Shown here: one piece after another, positions 1-10,601 of the stretch
Numbering within the stretch: the first letter of the stretch is position 1
Layout of the letters: every line of letters starts with the position of its first letter
Made by a program: the position numbers and the translations under genes
The notes under the pieces: generated by a model
What the model was told of the DNA's origin: nothing
The model's input: the letters and a program-made list of their open reading frames with translations, nothing else
Database searches by the model: none
Assembly: GCA_008802785.1 (NCBI GenBank)
Contig: VUYT01000002.1
Span: forward strand, 62,001-126,000
DNA from: Symmetrospora coprosmae
Taxonomy: Eukaryota; Basidiomycota; Cystobasidiomycetes; Symmetrosporaceae
Length of the DNA: 64,000 nt
Direction of reading: 5' to 3'

Positions 1-1416
1 GGTCCCTCGAGGCCAGTGCCGCCGCTTGCGCATTGTGCGTCTGGAAGACCCGCAAGGGCCGCGTCCGCGAGCGAAGATCGAAGATCGAGACTGAGCCGTC
101 TTGCGAAGCGATGGCGAACTGGTTGCCGGTCCTCGACCACGAAGTCGAGAAGCAGGCGTCCGCGGAGACTAGCGGAACGCAAGGTCAGAGTGATTGCCAG
201 AGTGAGCGCCGGTCTCCGGATGCGGCGCCGAGCTCGCCGCGACTCACCCTCCATCGTGTCGATGCTCGCTAAGCGGCCGCTGTCATTCACGTCGAACAGG
301 AAGACCTGATTTATGTCTCCGACAGCGACGAGTGTCCTGCCATCGGGCGACACGGATGAATGGTTGATTGGTGTTTCCAGCCGGGTCTTGCCCTGATAGA
401 CCAGCTCGGGCTTTTCAGAATCCGGGTCTGTGGTGACGTTTTGAGCTTGCCTGATCGTTGCACGGTAGCTCTGACCCTCCCTTACTTCTGGCGCTGAAGC
501 CCAACCAGGCCCGCAGTCGTCGCTGTCCCCCTCGTCGTCATGCGCGCCGCCTCTCCGGCAGTCGTTGTCCTCCATCATAGCGCTCAGGTACTCGTTCGTG
601 ATCTCTGTGCTCCCCAGATGTCTGGGGTAGTGCAGCTCGTACGAGTATATCGACTGGTCGTTGTTGCTGATGTATATCCGGGGGACCGAGAGGGGGTGGA
701 ACGGGCTCGGCGAGATGTGGATCGAATTGTTGATGCTCCGACCCACGCGCGTCTGGATGCACCAGCGGGAGGATGAATCGGAGGACCGCAGAGCGAGCTC
801 GGCGTGGTGTCCGCCCGCAGCGAGCAGACCGCATCCATTCGAGAGCGTGTTTGGGATGAAGGAGAGGCCTTGCAAGTGTTCCTGCTGGGCCGGGAGCGAC
901 CGAAGAAAGCAGATGGACCGAGTTAGCTCTGCAAGGGTCTGCTACGTCAGCGCATGGGGCACATGAACACCTACTCTGCGTCCATGAGATGCGGCTTTGG
1001 ACGGCGCTCTGCTCCTATGTCCCCTGCCAGACTCGCGCTGCGGCAGACGGTACTTTGCCATGGACTGGTACGAGGTAGCTACCACCTCTCCCTGCTCGTT
1101 TGGGCACACGAGCAGGTCCCTGAGCTGGGTGTGGATGCATGCTGTGCGTGGAGCAACAAAGCGAGCGTCAGCAAAGCACGGCGCACCACGGCGGTGAGAT
1201 GGGATGGGAAGCCAGCAGCGGGCGGGCGGGCGTACTCGTGCGTGCAGCGACACCCCGCGCTTTCGGCTGGACAAGCCGCCGATTGACAGCCTGTGAGGCG
1301 ATGTCTGGGTCGAGCTTCGAGGTGGATGCGGTGGCATTGCCCGAGGTCGTCGTGGCATTGGCAGTCACGAGGTTGGCCGAGACTGTGCGGAGGCGCTCTT
1401 CGAGGGTCATATCCAT
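1..1416 (-). CDS. WD40-repeat protein, 3' end cut by window edge
   Basis: Exons joined on the minus strand give a protein starting MDMTLEERLRTVSANL. Later segments include DLLVCPNEQGEVV, GLLAAGGHHAELAL, SPDGRTLVAVGDINQVFLFD and FAIASQDGSVSIFDLRSR. The last two are typical WD40 blades: a Gly-rich turn followed by VxLFD or VSIFD. Introns are inferred at about 1119-1205 and 936-1014 and at about 180-264, all with GT-AG ends and matching phase. The ATG at 1416 was chosen because it opens the first exon, which splices in phase to the next. The layout resembles the uncharacterised fungal WD-repeat family that includes S. pombe C2A9.03, but this family match is from memory. Function is unknown; a beta-propeller scaffold is the only safe inference. 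The reading frame is still open at base 1, so the C-terminus is missing. Confidence 0.72.
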
Positions 1417-2067
1417 CCCGAAGGACGGGCTAGCCCTCTGTATGCGCGCGACTCAAGAGATGCTCCTCCAGTGCTGCTTGGTTGATGGTCGATGTTCGAC
1501 AGTTCGCAAGTCGCAGGACAGGTGGTCTGCAGGTGCGCGAGTACAGGCGAGGAAAGCCGGACCGTCGCCGTGGAACCAAAGGTGAAAGCTGAGGGAGGGC
1601 TCTGCAGTGCGGCAAGAGCAGAGCAGGGGAGAGCAGCCTACTGGCGGCCCGGCTAGCGATCCCTGTCACGCTGCTCTGTGACCCTGATGAGAGTGCGACC
1701 GCTATACAGGGTCAGAGTGACGGTGCGGCTCGCGCTCGTCTCTGCAGGACGGACTGAGCCAGCGTCGGTGGCGTTCGGAGGAGGGGGAGGAGGGGATGGG
1801 TCCGCAATGATGCGAGGACGTAGATGAGGGGTGGTGTGTGAATTCCGCTTTGATACCTGATGTGGGCAGGCGTACTCGTCTTCACATTTTGGTCACGGCG
1901 TGCTGCCGGTCTGCTGATGTACTCAGGCTGTGTCTGTCTGTCACGCTCCATCCGACGGCCTGGCTGCCCCTCGTCTGCTGTACTGCCAGTGCCCCTCTGG
2001 CCTTCGTCTCTCTGCTCGCTGCAATCACCATATAGCACCAGCACATACACACACACACATACACACC
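1417..2067. other. Intergenic, divergent promoter region
   Basis: This 651-bp stretch separates the divergently transcribed WD40 and Rab7 genes and should hold both promoters. Reading frames here look like random GC-rich frames. A CA-rich tract (2042-2066) directly precedes the Rab7 start codon. I see no other gene. Confidence 0.6.
2042..2066 (+). repeat. CA-rich microsatellite in the Rab7 5' leader
   Basis: An imperfect (CA)n run, interrupted by two T residues, ends one or two bases before the Rab7 ATG at 2068. It lies in the likely 5' untranslated leader. Confidence 0.8.
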
Positions 2068-3503
2068 ATGGCATCCCGCAAGAAGGTTCTCCTCAAGGTG
2101 AGTGGCACACGAGCGCCAGCAGTCGAGCGCCGACAGCGGGTCCAGGGCTGACACTCCCCCCGCCCGCCTGCGACCGACCCCATCCAGTGCATCATCCTCG
2201 GCGACTCTGGCGTAGGCAAGACGTCGCTCATGACGCAATATGTCACGAAGCGCTTCAGCAACCAGTACAAGGCGACGGTGCGTGGGCGCCTGCGCGGGCG
2301 TGTGCTCTCTGCACTGGCCGCCGCACAGTACCAGTCAAGCTGATGCCGTCACCCCTATCGCGCCCTCTCTCTCTATGCTGCGTCTCGGTCGCCCCAGATT
2401 GGAGCAGACTTTCTGACAAAGGAGGTCGTCGTAGATGACCGGCTCGTGACAATGGTGCGGTGCTGGCTTTGGGCACTCTCCTCGGCTCAGCGGGGGCGAG
2501 CGAGCGAGCGAGCTGACACCTTGCTCCGGAAACCCCATGTCCTTCTGCTTGGCCTCGCGCCACCTTGCCCCCCACGCGCATTACCACGCACTCTCGCTGT
2601 GGTACTCACTCGATAATCCTGTGTCGCCGCCTTGCGCGTTTGCCCGTTGCCCGGAACACCCACCCCACAGCAACTTTGGGATACGGCGGGACAGGAGCGG
2701 TTCCAGTCGCTCGGCGTCGCCTTCTACCGTGGTGCAGACTGCTGCGTCCTGGTCTTTGACGTCAACTCGAGCAAGTCATTCGAGACGTGCGTCGCCGTTT
2801 CCGTGCCCCCTCCTCGACCCAGCATCGCAGCTTCACATGGATGGCGTCGAGGGCTGTCTACCATACTCGCCGGCCGGCCAGGCTGACGTCCTGCCTTCAC
2901 TGCCTCCAACTCCCGCCTCGGTCCCGTCCGAACGACAGTCTCGACTCGTGGCGCGACGAGTTCCTCATCCAGGCCTCGCCCCGCGATCCAGAGAACTTTC
3001 CCTTTGTCGTCATCGGAAACAAGATTGATATGGAGGATTCTCGGCGCATGGTCTCGCAGAAGCGCGCAATGACGTGGTGCCAGCAGAAGGGCGGGATTCC
3101 ATAGTGCGTGTCGCGCGCAACTCCTGCCACGGCTCTCGGTGTGCGATGCGACGCGACGCGGATGGAGACGGGGCTCACTCGTTCACTGGTCCTTGCCCCC
3201 CCCTGGCAGCTTCGAGACGTCGGCGAAAGAGGCAATCAACGTCGAACAAGCGTTCCAGTCAGCATGCAAGAATGCGCTGCAGCAGGAAAACGAGGCGGAT
3301 CTGTGCGTGTCGCTTTTCTTTCCTTGCATCCGTCATCTGCCATCTCGCATCTGGCATCTCGCATCTCGCTAGTCGCCATCCGAGACTGACGCTGACGCCA
3401 ACGCTCGTCCCCGTATGAACGTACTCCACACAGGATGAATGACTTTTCAGACTCGATCCACATCCACGCACCGAACGAAAGCTCGTCAGGTTGCGCGTGC
3501 TAG
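2068..3503 (+). CDS. YPT7: Rab7-family small GTPase (Ypt7)
   Basis: Seven exons (2068-2097, 2188-2277, 2398-2454, 2671-2786, 2939-3103, 3210-3302, 3434-3503) join in phase to 206 residues, the normal Rab7 length. Visible motifs are the P-loop GDSGVGKTS, switch I around YKATIGADF, WDTAGQE, GNKID, and ETSAKE for guanine specificity. The protein ends GCAC, a CxC signal for double geranylgeranylation. The [10 protein letters not shown] stretch is characteristic of Rab7. In fungi Ypt7 sits on vacuoles and late endosomes and drives HOPS-dependent homotypic vacuole fusion. All introns are short with GTGAGT, GTGCGT or similar donors. Nothing appears broken. Identification is very secure; the symbol follows the yeast name. 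Confidence 0.96.
3334..3369 (+). repeat. CATCTSG tandem repeat inside Rab7 intron 6
   Basis: Five imperfect heptamers (CATCTGC, CATCTCG, CATCTGG, CATCTCG, CATCTCG) lie within the last intron of the Rab7 gene. They look like replication slippage and have no evident function. Confidence 0.7.
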
Positions 3504-4173
3504 GAGGGATGCCCATGCCCGCGCCCGTGCCAGCATTCCGCTCGCCGCTCGCCATTCCCTTCGCTTCGTACCGCTTCAGTAATTCGGCCACTTTTATCGA
3601 TACGTACGGTATGTGGCCTCCGGCCCGCCTTTCCCGCTTCTCCGCGCTCTCGCCGCCGACCATCAGCCGCGGCATGTACATCTAGACGATATGCACTACT
3701 ACCTAAACGTACCCTGTACCGCCCCTTTCTTGCACCTCAGCGGGCCTCTGCCCTCGCCGGTATATTTAGATGGCGACGGTGGATGACGAAGGGACCGAGA
3801 CGGAGCAAGACGGGCCTGCCTGTCTGCTTGAAGCGCGCGCGCGATCGCCTCCCTTGAGGCGGGACGTCAATCTGTCTTGAGGTGCCTGTGCCTCCGTGTC
3901 GCAGTGTACAGTATGTATGTTTGTCGTGCTTAGCCTGCATCCTGCTTCATGTTTCTGTGTCTGTGCGTAACAGAGAGAGACCCAGGATCTCCCTCGCATC
4001 GCCCCGGCCCGTTCCGGACTACTGTACGCTAGCGAGAGCGAGCCCGCCGGCGACCGCGAGATGGGCTCGCGAGCTTCTCGAGTTCCCTCCACCCCGACCG
4101 ACCTGACTCGAGAGCACCGACACCGACACACGCGACGCCCGCGAGAGACTCGCCATCAAGGTCAAGGTGACGG
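3504..4173. other. Intergenic
   Basis: This 670-bp stretch lies between the Rab7 stop and the next plus-strand gene. A TATTTAGA box-like element lies near 3762. I see no convincing coding frame. Confidence 0.55.
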
Positions 4174-7100
4174 ATGATCACGGGCCTCTGGCCAGCTCTG
4201 CTCGCCGTCCTCCTGGGTGGAGGCGAGGGGCAGCAGCAGCAGCAGCAGCATGACGGCTCGAGGTCGAGCCCGAGCTCGGACGGGTTCGAAGGGATGGGAA
4301 TGCGCTGGATGATGGCGCCCTCGTCTGCAGCGCTGCGAGAGCGCGTCGTCGACATCCACGACATGCTCCTGAGCGGTGACAGCGCGCTCGTGCTGTGGCT
4401 CTTTGTAGCGACGTTCCTGCTCCTGGGTGAGTCGGTCTGTCAGCACGGCGCTTGAATGGGCGGGCCAGGAGGCGAGGGGAGGGCTACTGGCTCCGCTGCG
4501 ATGGGCTGCGCAGAGGAAGTGGAACGCATGCATGCGCTGCTTTGCTGCTGCTGCTGCTGCTGCTGCCGGCTCCTCTACAGATGCCGCCGTCAGGGATGCA
4601 CGCAGGCGAGATCCGCACCTGCTGGCTGGCCGCAGACGAGGGAAAAGCCTTTATAGAGACGGCGCGGCGGGAGAAGGTGCGAGCCAGAACTGCAGCAGCA
4701 GCGAGAGGCAGCACAACGGAGCATGCTCGAAGGAGCTCATGCGGCAATGCACCCAATCCGTCTAGCCTTCCCTTCACATGCAGCTCCTCCGGGCCCCATG
4801 CGCGTATAGAGCGCTTGCCTGACCTTTGGATGCTGACATCTGAGCCCCCGCGGTTCTCCCTATCAGCCTACCTCACCAATCCTTCCGAGACAAAGCTCCG
4901 GACGCACCTGACGGACCTCTCCTTCCACCTGCACCTGCGCAGGCTGCGCGGGGGCGTGTTCGAAGGCAGCGACGGCAATGCTGGCGCCAGCTCTGCATCC
5001 GGGTCTCTTCCCGGCGAGTATCGACAGGACGCGCCGCATCACCAGCAGCCTACGTCAAAACACGTACACACAACCACGATACCCCTGCCACCGCCAACGA
5101 CAAAGAAGAAGCAGCCGCCGCGCTCCTCGGATGCGACACCGGGAAGCACCGGCAGCAACAGCAATGCCTCGACAGCAGGACAGACCCCGCCCGTCCATAC
5201 AACCGGCCCGTCTCGCAAGGCAGTGGCTGGCAAGGGAGAAGATGGGGGAGGAGCAGGAACACAGCACAACGCAGGCAGCGCAACCGCCGCCGCCGCCGCC
5301 AGTCCATCTGCATTGGCAAAGGGCAAGGGCAGGCAGAAGAGCGAGCACCTAGCTGTTGCAGCGGCGTCAGAAGCTGAGCAGCACGCCGTTGACCTCAAGG
5401 GTACCGCGCCCTCAGCCTCACAGCCGGACAAAGCAGCATCGGGTAGCAGCAGCATGCGCAGGCTTGCGCCAATCAGCTTCAGCAACCGCGTCTCCATCAG
5501 CCTACGAACGCCAACTTACCTCTTGACGAGTTATGGCTTGTTCTCAACTGCGCGCGTCCTCTCTCCTGCCCCTTCGACTGGCAGGAAGAGCGACAGAGCA
5601 AGCGCTTCGGGCAGACTCGGCGCAATGTCAAAACGCGGGGGCAATAAGACGCATGGACCGGCTCGCGCTGCAGAAGATGCCGTCGAGGAGGGTGCCAGCA
5701 GGCCTTCCGGATCCGCTGCAGGCCTGCTGCCTCCCGCGAAAGCCGCTTCCAGTCCAGGGACGAGTGCGAGAACGTCGGGCGTGTCGACCCCAGCCATCGC
5801 ACCCACATCCGCGCCAACGACCGCGCACAATGCCGAAGCAGCGTCCCCTGGATTACCACTTAAGCGCAACGCAGCAGCTCCGTCGACGTCGCTGCTTGCG
5901 CCGAGCGTGGCTTCCACGAGGATGAGTGAACAAGGCGGCTACTTTGTCGGGTTCCTCGGTTTCTGGTGGACGATCGACGATGGCACGAGTGCTACCGGCC
6001 AGAGGGAGCGCCAGCGGCTTGCGACCTCAGTATCGAATGTGCGCGAGATTGTTCCTGCCAAGGCGCGCGCATCGGCGTCTGCCGATGAGGAGAAAGCCGA
6101 CGCAGCCTCACCGCGAGCGGGAACGAGCAACACAGACACGCATGGCGCTCTCAACGCATCGCAAGCCAAAGATGGTGAGCTGCGGGTTGGAAGGACTCGG
6201 ATGGGCTGCAGCAGCAACGAGACCGTGAGAGAGGAGACAGCTAACGCACTGGCCTGTATGCGATTCAGCCGATTCAGCAACGCCACCCCCTGCTCCTCAT
6301 GACGGAGCTGACCAGACCTCAATCAGTAAACCAAATGTATCAACACCAGCACTAGCTGCCTCCCCGTCCACCGATGAGCAGCCGGGGCCCAATCCAACGA
6401 CTTCAACTTCTACCGCTGCGAGCCGGCAGAAGCTCATTAAGAATCTGCAAAACGGTACTGTCAACGTGCCGATGCGCGGTGGGCAGCGCCGGTCCTCTCC
6501 TGTACCGCGCGGCGGCGGTGCTCCGGTCTTGCCTGCGGCCAGCAGCAATGCGGCCGCGAACAAGCAGGGCTTGAGCACCGCCGGCAAGAAGGGTCCTGCG
6601 ACAGCTCAGTCCGCTGCGAATGCTGCGCCTGCTTCTGCCTCCAGCGGCAGTGGGCCGAATGGTGCGCCAGAGCAAGCAGGGAATCTGCTCGCAACGGACG
6701 CAGACAGGAACCTGCCTGGCTTGCCGTTTCATGTCGGGCAGCAAACACAAGCCGCGCCGTCTCGACAATCTCAGCAGCAGCATCAGCAGGCCGGGAAGAA
6801 GGACAGGTCGGCATCGCCTCTGCCCATGTCGAGCGTCACGATTTCGGAGAGCAACAATGTAACAACACAATCTGCAATACAGCAGCAGCACACGAAAGCA
6901 TCGAAAGCTGCGAAAAAGGCCGCCAATGCAGCCGAAGCCGCCATATCTACCATCTCGCACTCGGCGTCTGCGCCGGATGCGGCAGTGTCTGCCGTCACGC
7001 CGGCCGCTGCCCTCCTGCAGACGCAGCTGGACGAGCTGCGCACGAGCACCGCAGCCACGCAGACCCGCCTTCAGAATGAGCTGGAGGATTTGCGCAATCG

Positions 7101-9906
7101 TCGAAAAGATGAGGACGCGAATCGGACAGAGCTCAAGGCGCGCTTGAAGATCCTCGAGGAGGGCAAGCGGGCTGCGGAAGCGGAGCGGCTCGAGGCGGAG
7201 CGCAAGCTAATCAGCGCGCGATCGAGCAAGAAGTCGGTCGAGGACCGCGTGGGCAAACTGCGCGCCGAGCTGTCAAAGCTCGACAAGCGCGAGCGTGAGC
7301 TCGAGGAGCGGGCGGGGAAGGGCAAGAGCGAGCGCGAGGAGAAGCTGCGCGATCTGAGAGAGAAGGTCCGCGTTCGAGAAGAGGTACTGAGCAAGGAGGA
7401 GGAGACGACGGCGAACCTGCAGACGCGCGTGCATGCGCTCGAAGGAGAGATCGAGGAGCGCAAGGCCGACTTGCAGACGCTGCGCGAATCGACTGCGGGG
7501 CATGCATCGCACATGGGCGTGCACGGTCATGGAGGATCGCACGGGCGTCACCGAGCAGGGAGCGGCAGGAATACTGCGACATCGGCGCATCCGAACGCTG
7601 CTACGCCTGTTCCGCCGCCAGGGACCATGCCAGGCGGACGTCCGCATCAGGCTCCACACATGCACTTGCTACATCAGCAGGATCACAGCCATGGTCTGCA
7701 CCACCAGCACCAGCTTGGTACCTCGGCATCCTTCCCTAATCTGCCTTCCCTTTTCGACAGTCCTTCTGGCTACCCTGCATCTGCAGCAGGGTATCCTTAC
7801 TCAGACGAGTCATTCAGCGGTCCGGGCCTGTTCCCGCATCAGCAGCGTGCGCAGCAGCAACAGCAGCAATACCTCCAGACGCACTACCAGCAGCAGAGAA
7901 TACCCTCGCCAGCCTCTGGGTCTTCACGCACGCCGCCAGGCTTCGCAATTGGTCATCCGGGCAATGGCAATGGCGCTGCTGGTCAAGACGGGCAACACGA
8001 CGCCTCCGCGAACAGCAGACTGTCGCATCTTGGTATCGGTCTGCCCTCGTCCATGTCGACGGGCCACTCCGCCTCGCCCTTTGCCGGCTTCACATTCCTG
8101 GATCACAGCTTGCAGCAGCAACAACAGCAGTCTCGCAGCCGTCAGACGAGCTCCTCCTCCACGCCTCCTACTTCAGGCGCACCGGGCCTCAGCTCGAGCA
8201 TGAATACGTCGGCCATCGGAAACACGGCGAGCGCAGCGAGTGCACTGTACAGCCGCCAGCTTGCCACCGCTGCTGCTGCGAGTAGCGAATACGACAATGC
8301 CGAGGAAGCAGCGTCAGGCTCCACAACCGGCTTTGGGTCCTTTGCACCTTTTGGTCCCGTGTCACCCGTCCCTTCCGAAGCTAGCAATGGCACAGCCACG
8401 AGTCCCATCACCGCCTCGTCACATGGGCAGGACTTACTGTCCAAGCGCGCATCACCGGCCACTATGCACCCGCCCTACTTCGAGAGTGACAGAGAGGATC
8501 TGCTGCGGGAGTCGAGCACGCGAGCGAGGAGTACCAGCATAGGCGGAACACGGGTCAAAAACGCTGGACAGGAGGTCGCGACGAGCTACCCTGCTCCAAT
8601 TTCGCCGCCTAGCAAGTCGTCGCAGGCGCCACAGAGCCAGGGGTCCCTGCACCGCGTCTCGTCACTCGAGCTCGGTTCCACACCCCATGCCAGGCTGCGA
8701 AGGGAGAATTCTGCCGACAGCCGCGCTGCTCGCGGGACCCTGCACGAGCAAGCCGAGGGCGCCAAGAATGCTGAACCCAGTGACAGCGAGACGGAGCGGG
8801 AGAAGGCTGGCGCACTTGGTCCGCTCAGCCCAATGACGCCTCACCAGGCCTCACTCATCCCTTCGCAGCTGTTCGATCTGCTCGACGAAGTCGACATGCC
8901 CGCGTCGCCTACTCCCGCACTGACGTCCATATCGTCATCGCGGGCGAACGGGCAGCCGGTCCATCAGCGGGGCCAGACGCACGCGGGCACCACCATCCAC
9001 TCAGTCTTTGGCGACAGCAAGGACGCGCATGGTGACGTCTCTACTGCGAGTCCGACGCAAGTCTCGATGCTTCCTCACTCGCGTAACTTTTCGGCCTCGT
9101 CTGGCCCTTGGGCAGACTTGCTTGGCCCATCTAGCGATGACTTTGCAGACTTTGACCGGCCGAGAGGCTACTACAGCGCCAATGTGTCGCGCAAGACGAG
9201 CGCTCGTCAGCCACCGAGTGGTCGCGTAGCGTCCGCTGCCTCGGCTAGTGCCGTGGATGCATTCGGCTCGGACTCGATCTTCTCCCTCGGGCATAGCCAG
9301 AACTCTGGATCAGTCTCGTCGCTTGGTGCGCGCTCTACATCGTCCTCCGCCGGAGGGCATGGCACAGCCCCGGGCAATATCGGGTCCGGCTCGATCTCGC
9401 CGTCGCTGTCCGCTCCGACCGCTGCTTCCTCTGGTGCATCCGCCTCGGGCAAGGTCTCCCCTCACGACCATGCTCACGCTCACAGCTCGAGCCTCCTCTT
9501 TGACAAGGCCCGACACGCGCTATCGCTCAATCCGGATGCCAAGGCTTTCAGCTTTAATCGACCCCTCCCCGCTGGATCTTCCTCGAGCCTGTCGTCACTT
9601 GCTCTCGGGAACGGCAGTGCGTCCGGACCCGTCGGCAACACGCGAGGGGACCGCGACGCTCGATCTGCGTTCGAGCGCAAGGCTAGTGGAAGCGAGACGG
9701 GCAGTGGACCGGCTAGTGCAGGCGCCTCTGCGGCTTCGAGCGCGACCTGGGCCTCGCCCATCCCACCGAGCCGCAGTGTGCCCCCGCCGGGCTTTGGCAC
9801 ATCTGGCCACGCGAAAGTCAGCTCTACTGGCGCACAGAATTCTGCTGCTACGGCTGTATCATCGTTCAGTCCCTTCGACGACGATGATCTGCTTAGAGGG
9901 TGGTAA
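4174..9906 (+). CDS. Large membrane-anchored coiled-coil protein, function unknown
   Basis: Four exons (4174-4426, 4581-4676, 4867-6174, 6269-9906) join in phase to 1764 residues; the phase match across all three introns is the evidence for one gene. The start is MITGLWPALLAVLLGG, a hydrophobic segment. A second hydrophobic stretch (ALVLWLFVATFLLLG, about residues 71-85) could be a transmembrane helix. Conserved-looking blocks follow (AYLTNPSETKLRTHLTDLSF, SFSNRVSISLRTPTY, YFVGFLGFWWTI), separated by disordered inserts. A Glu/Arg-rich coiled coil is encoded at about 7015-7500. The C-terminal part is Ser/Gln/His-rich and ends SPFDDDDLLRGW. I do not recognise a named family. The short conserved blocks between low-complexity inserts suggest a rapidly growing fungal protein with a small structured core near the membrane. 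Confidence 0.75.
4231..4251 (+). repeat. CAG triplet run (poly-Gln)
   Basis: A CAG run encodes six glutamines followed by histidine in exon 1 of the large coiled-coil gene. A second triplet run, (CTG)n at about 4543-4566, lies in intron 1 of the same gene. Confidence 0.8.
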
Positions 9907-10601
9907 CCTCCAGCAGAGAGAGGCAGGATATGCAAGCTGTGTTGCTGGGGAGGATACCCGGTTGGGGGCTATTGCACTACCGTCGTATAGGCTCTGGGTA
10001 TGCACGCGCGCCGCACGCTTGTCTCGCACAAGTCGTCGCCCTTGCTTAGCTGCAAATTCGATGTTTCTGCATACAAATTTCGGACAATTGCGTCCCTTTG
10101 CCTGTTTGCCCATCTCGCACAAGCAGTGCAGTCAGTGCAATCAGTGGTGTGCTGTGTCACGATGGACATCTTCGTTGGTGTATCTGGCCCTCTCACATGA
10201 GCGCTGAGCTCATCCAAGCTGTCAGGCTGTTGATCTTGTGGGACCCGCCGGCACTCTCCCCGCGTGGCTCGGGCCGCCGCCATCCGGCGGCCGTCACAAC
10301 ATCCCAAGTCGTGCAACACCGGGCGATCTGAGCGAGAGCAAGCAAAAGTGTTATCGTAATTCATTCTCGATCTTCCTGGCCTCACACGTCTGTCAGCTCT
10401 CCTCGCCCGCTGCAGCGAGCTCGAGTCTGCAGCCTGACTGCTGGCCCCTCCTCCTATTCGATCGACCCCCTTGCCCTTGCCCTTGCCCTTGCCCTTGCCC
10501 CCCCTCCCCGCCTTGCTCGCACTCTCCGCCGCCGCCGCCGTGCAGCGGGTCCCTCCCCTTCCCACTTCACCAGACGAAAGAAGCAAGGACGACGAGCCAA
10601 T
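9907..10601. other. Intergenic, promoter of the Psr1-like gene
   Basis: This 695-bp stretch lies between two same-strand genes. It turns strongly pyrimidine-rich towards the downstream start and contains the CCCTTG repeat noted separately. No gene seen. Confidence 0.6.
10468..10497 (+). repeat. (CCCTTG)5 hexanucleotide repeat
   Basis: Five perfect CCCTTG copies run into a C-rich tract about 105 bp upstream of the ATG of the Psr1-like phosphatase gene. It is probably in the promoter or 5' leader. Confidence 0.85.

Noticed and set aside
6466-9906. Treating the long downstream frame as a separate gene
   Set aside because: The frame has no good ATG near its start and joins the upstream exon through a 94-nt intron (6175-6268) in exact phase.
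10468-10497. CCCTTG and CAG-type repeats as a CRISPR-like or transposon end signal
   Set aside because: These are simple tandem microsatellites without spacers, target-site duplications or flanking open frames.
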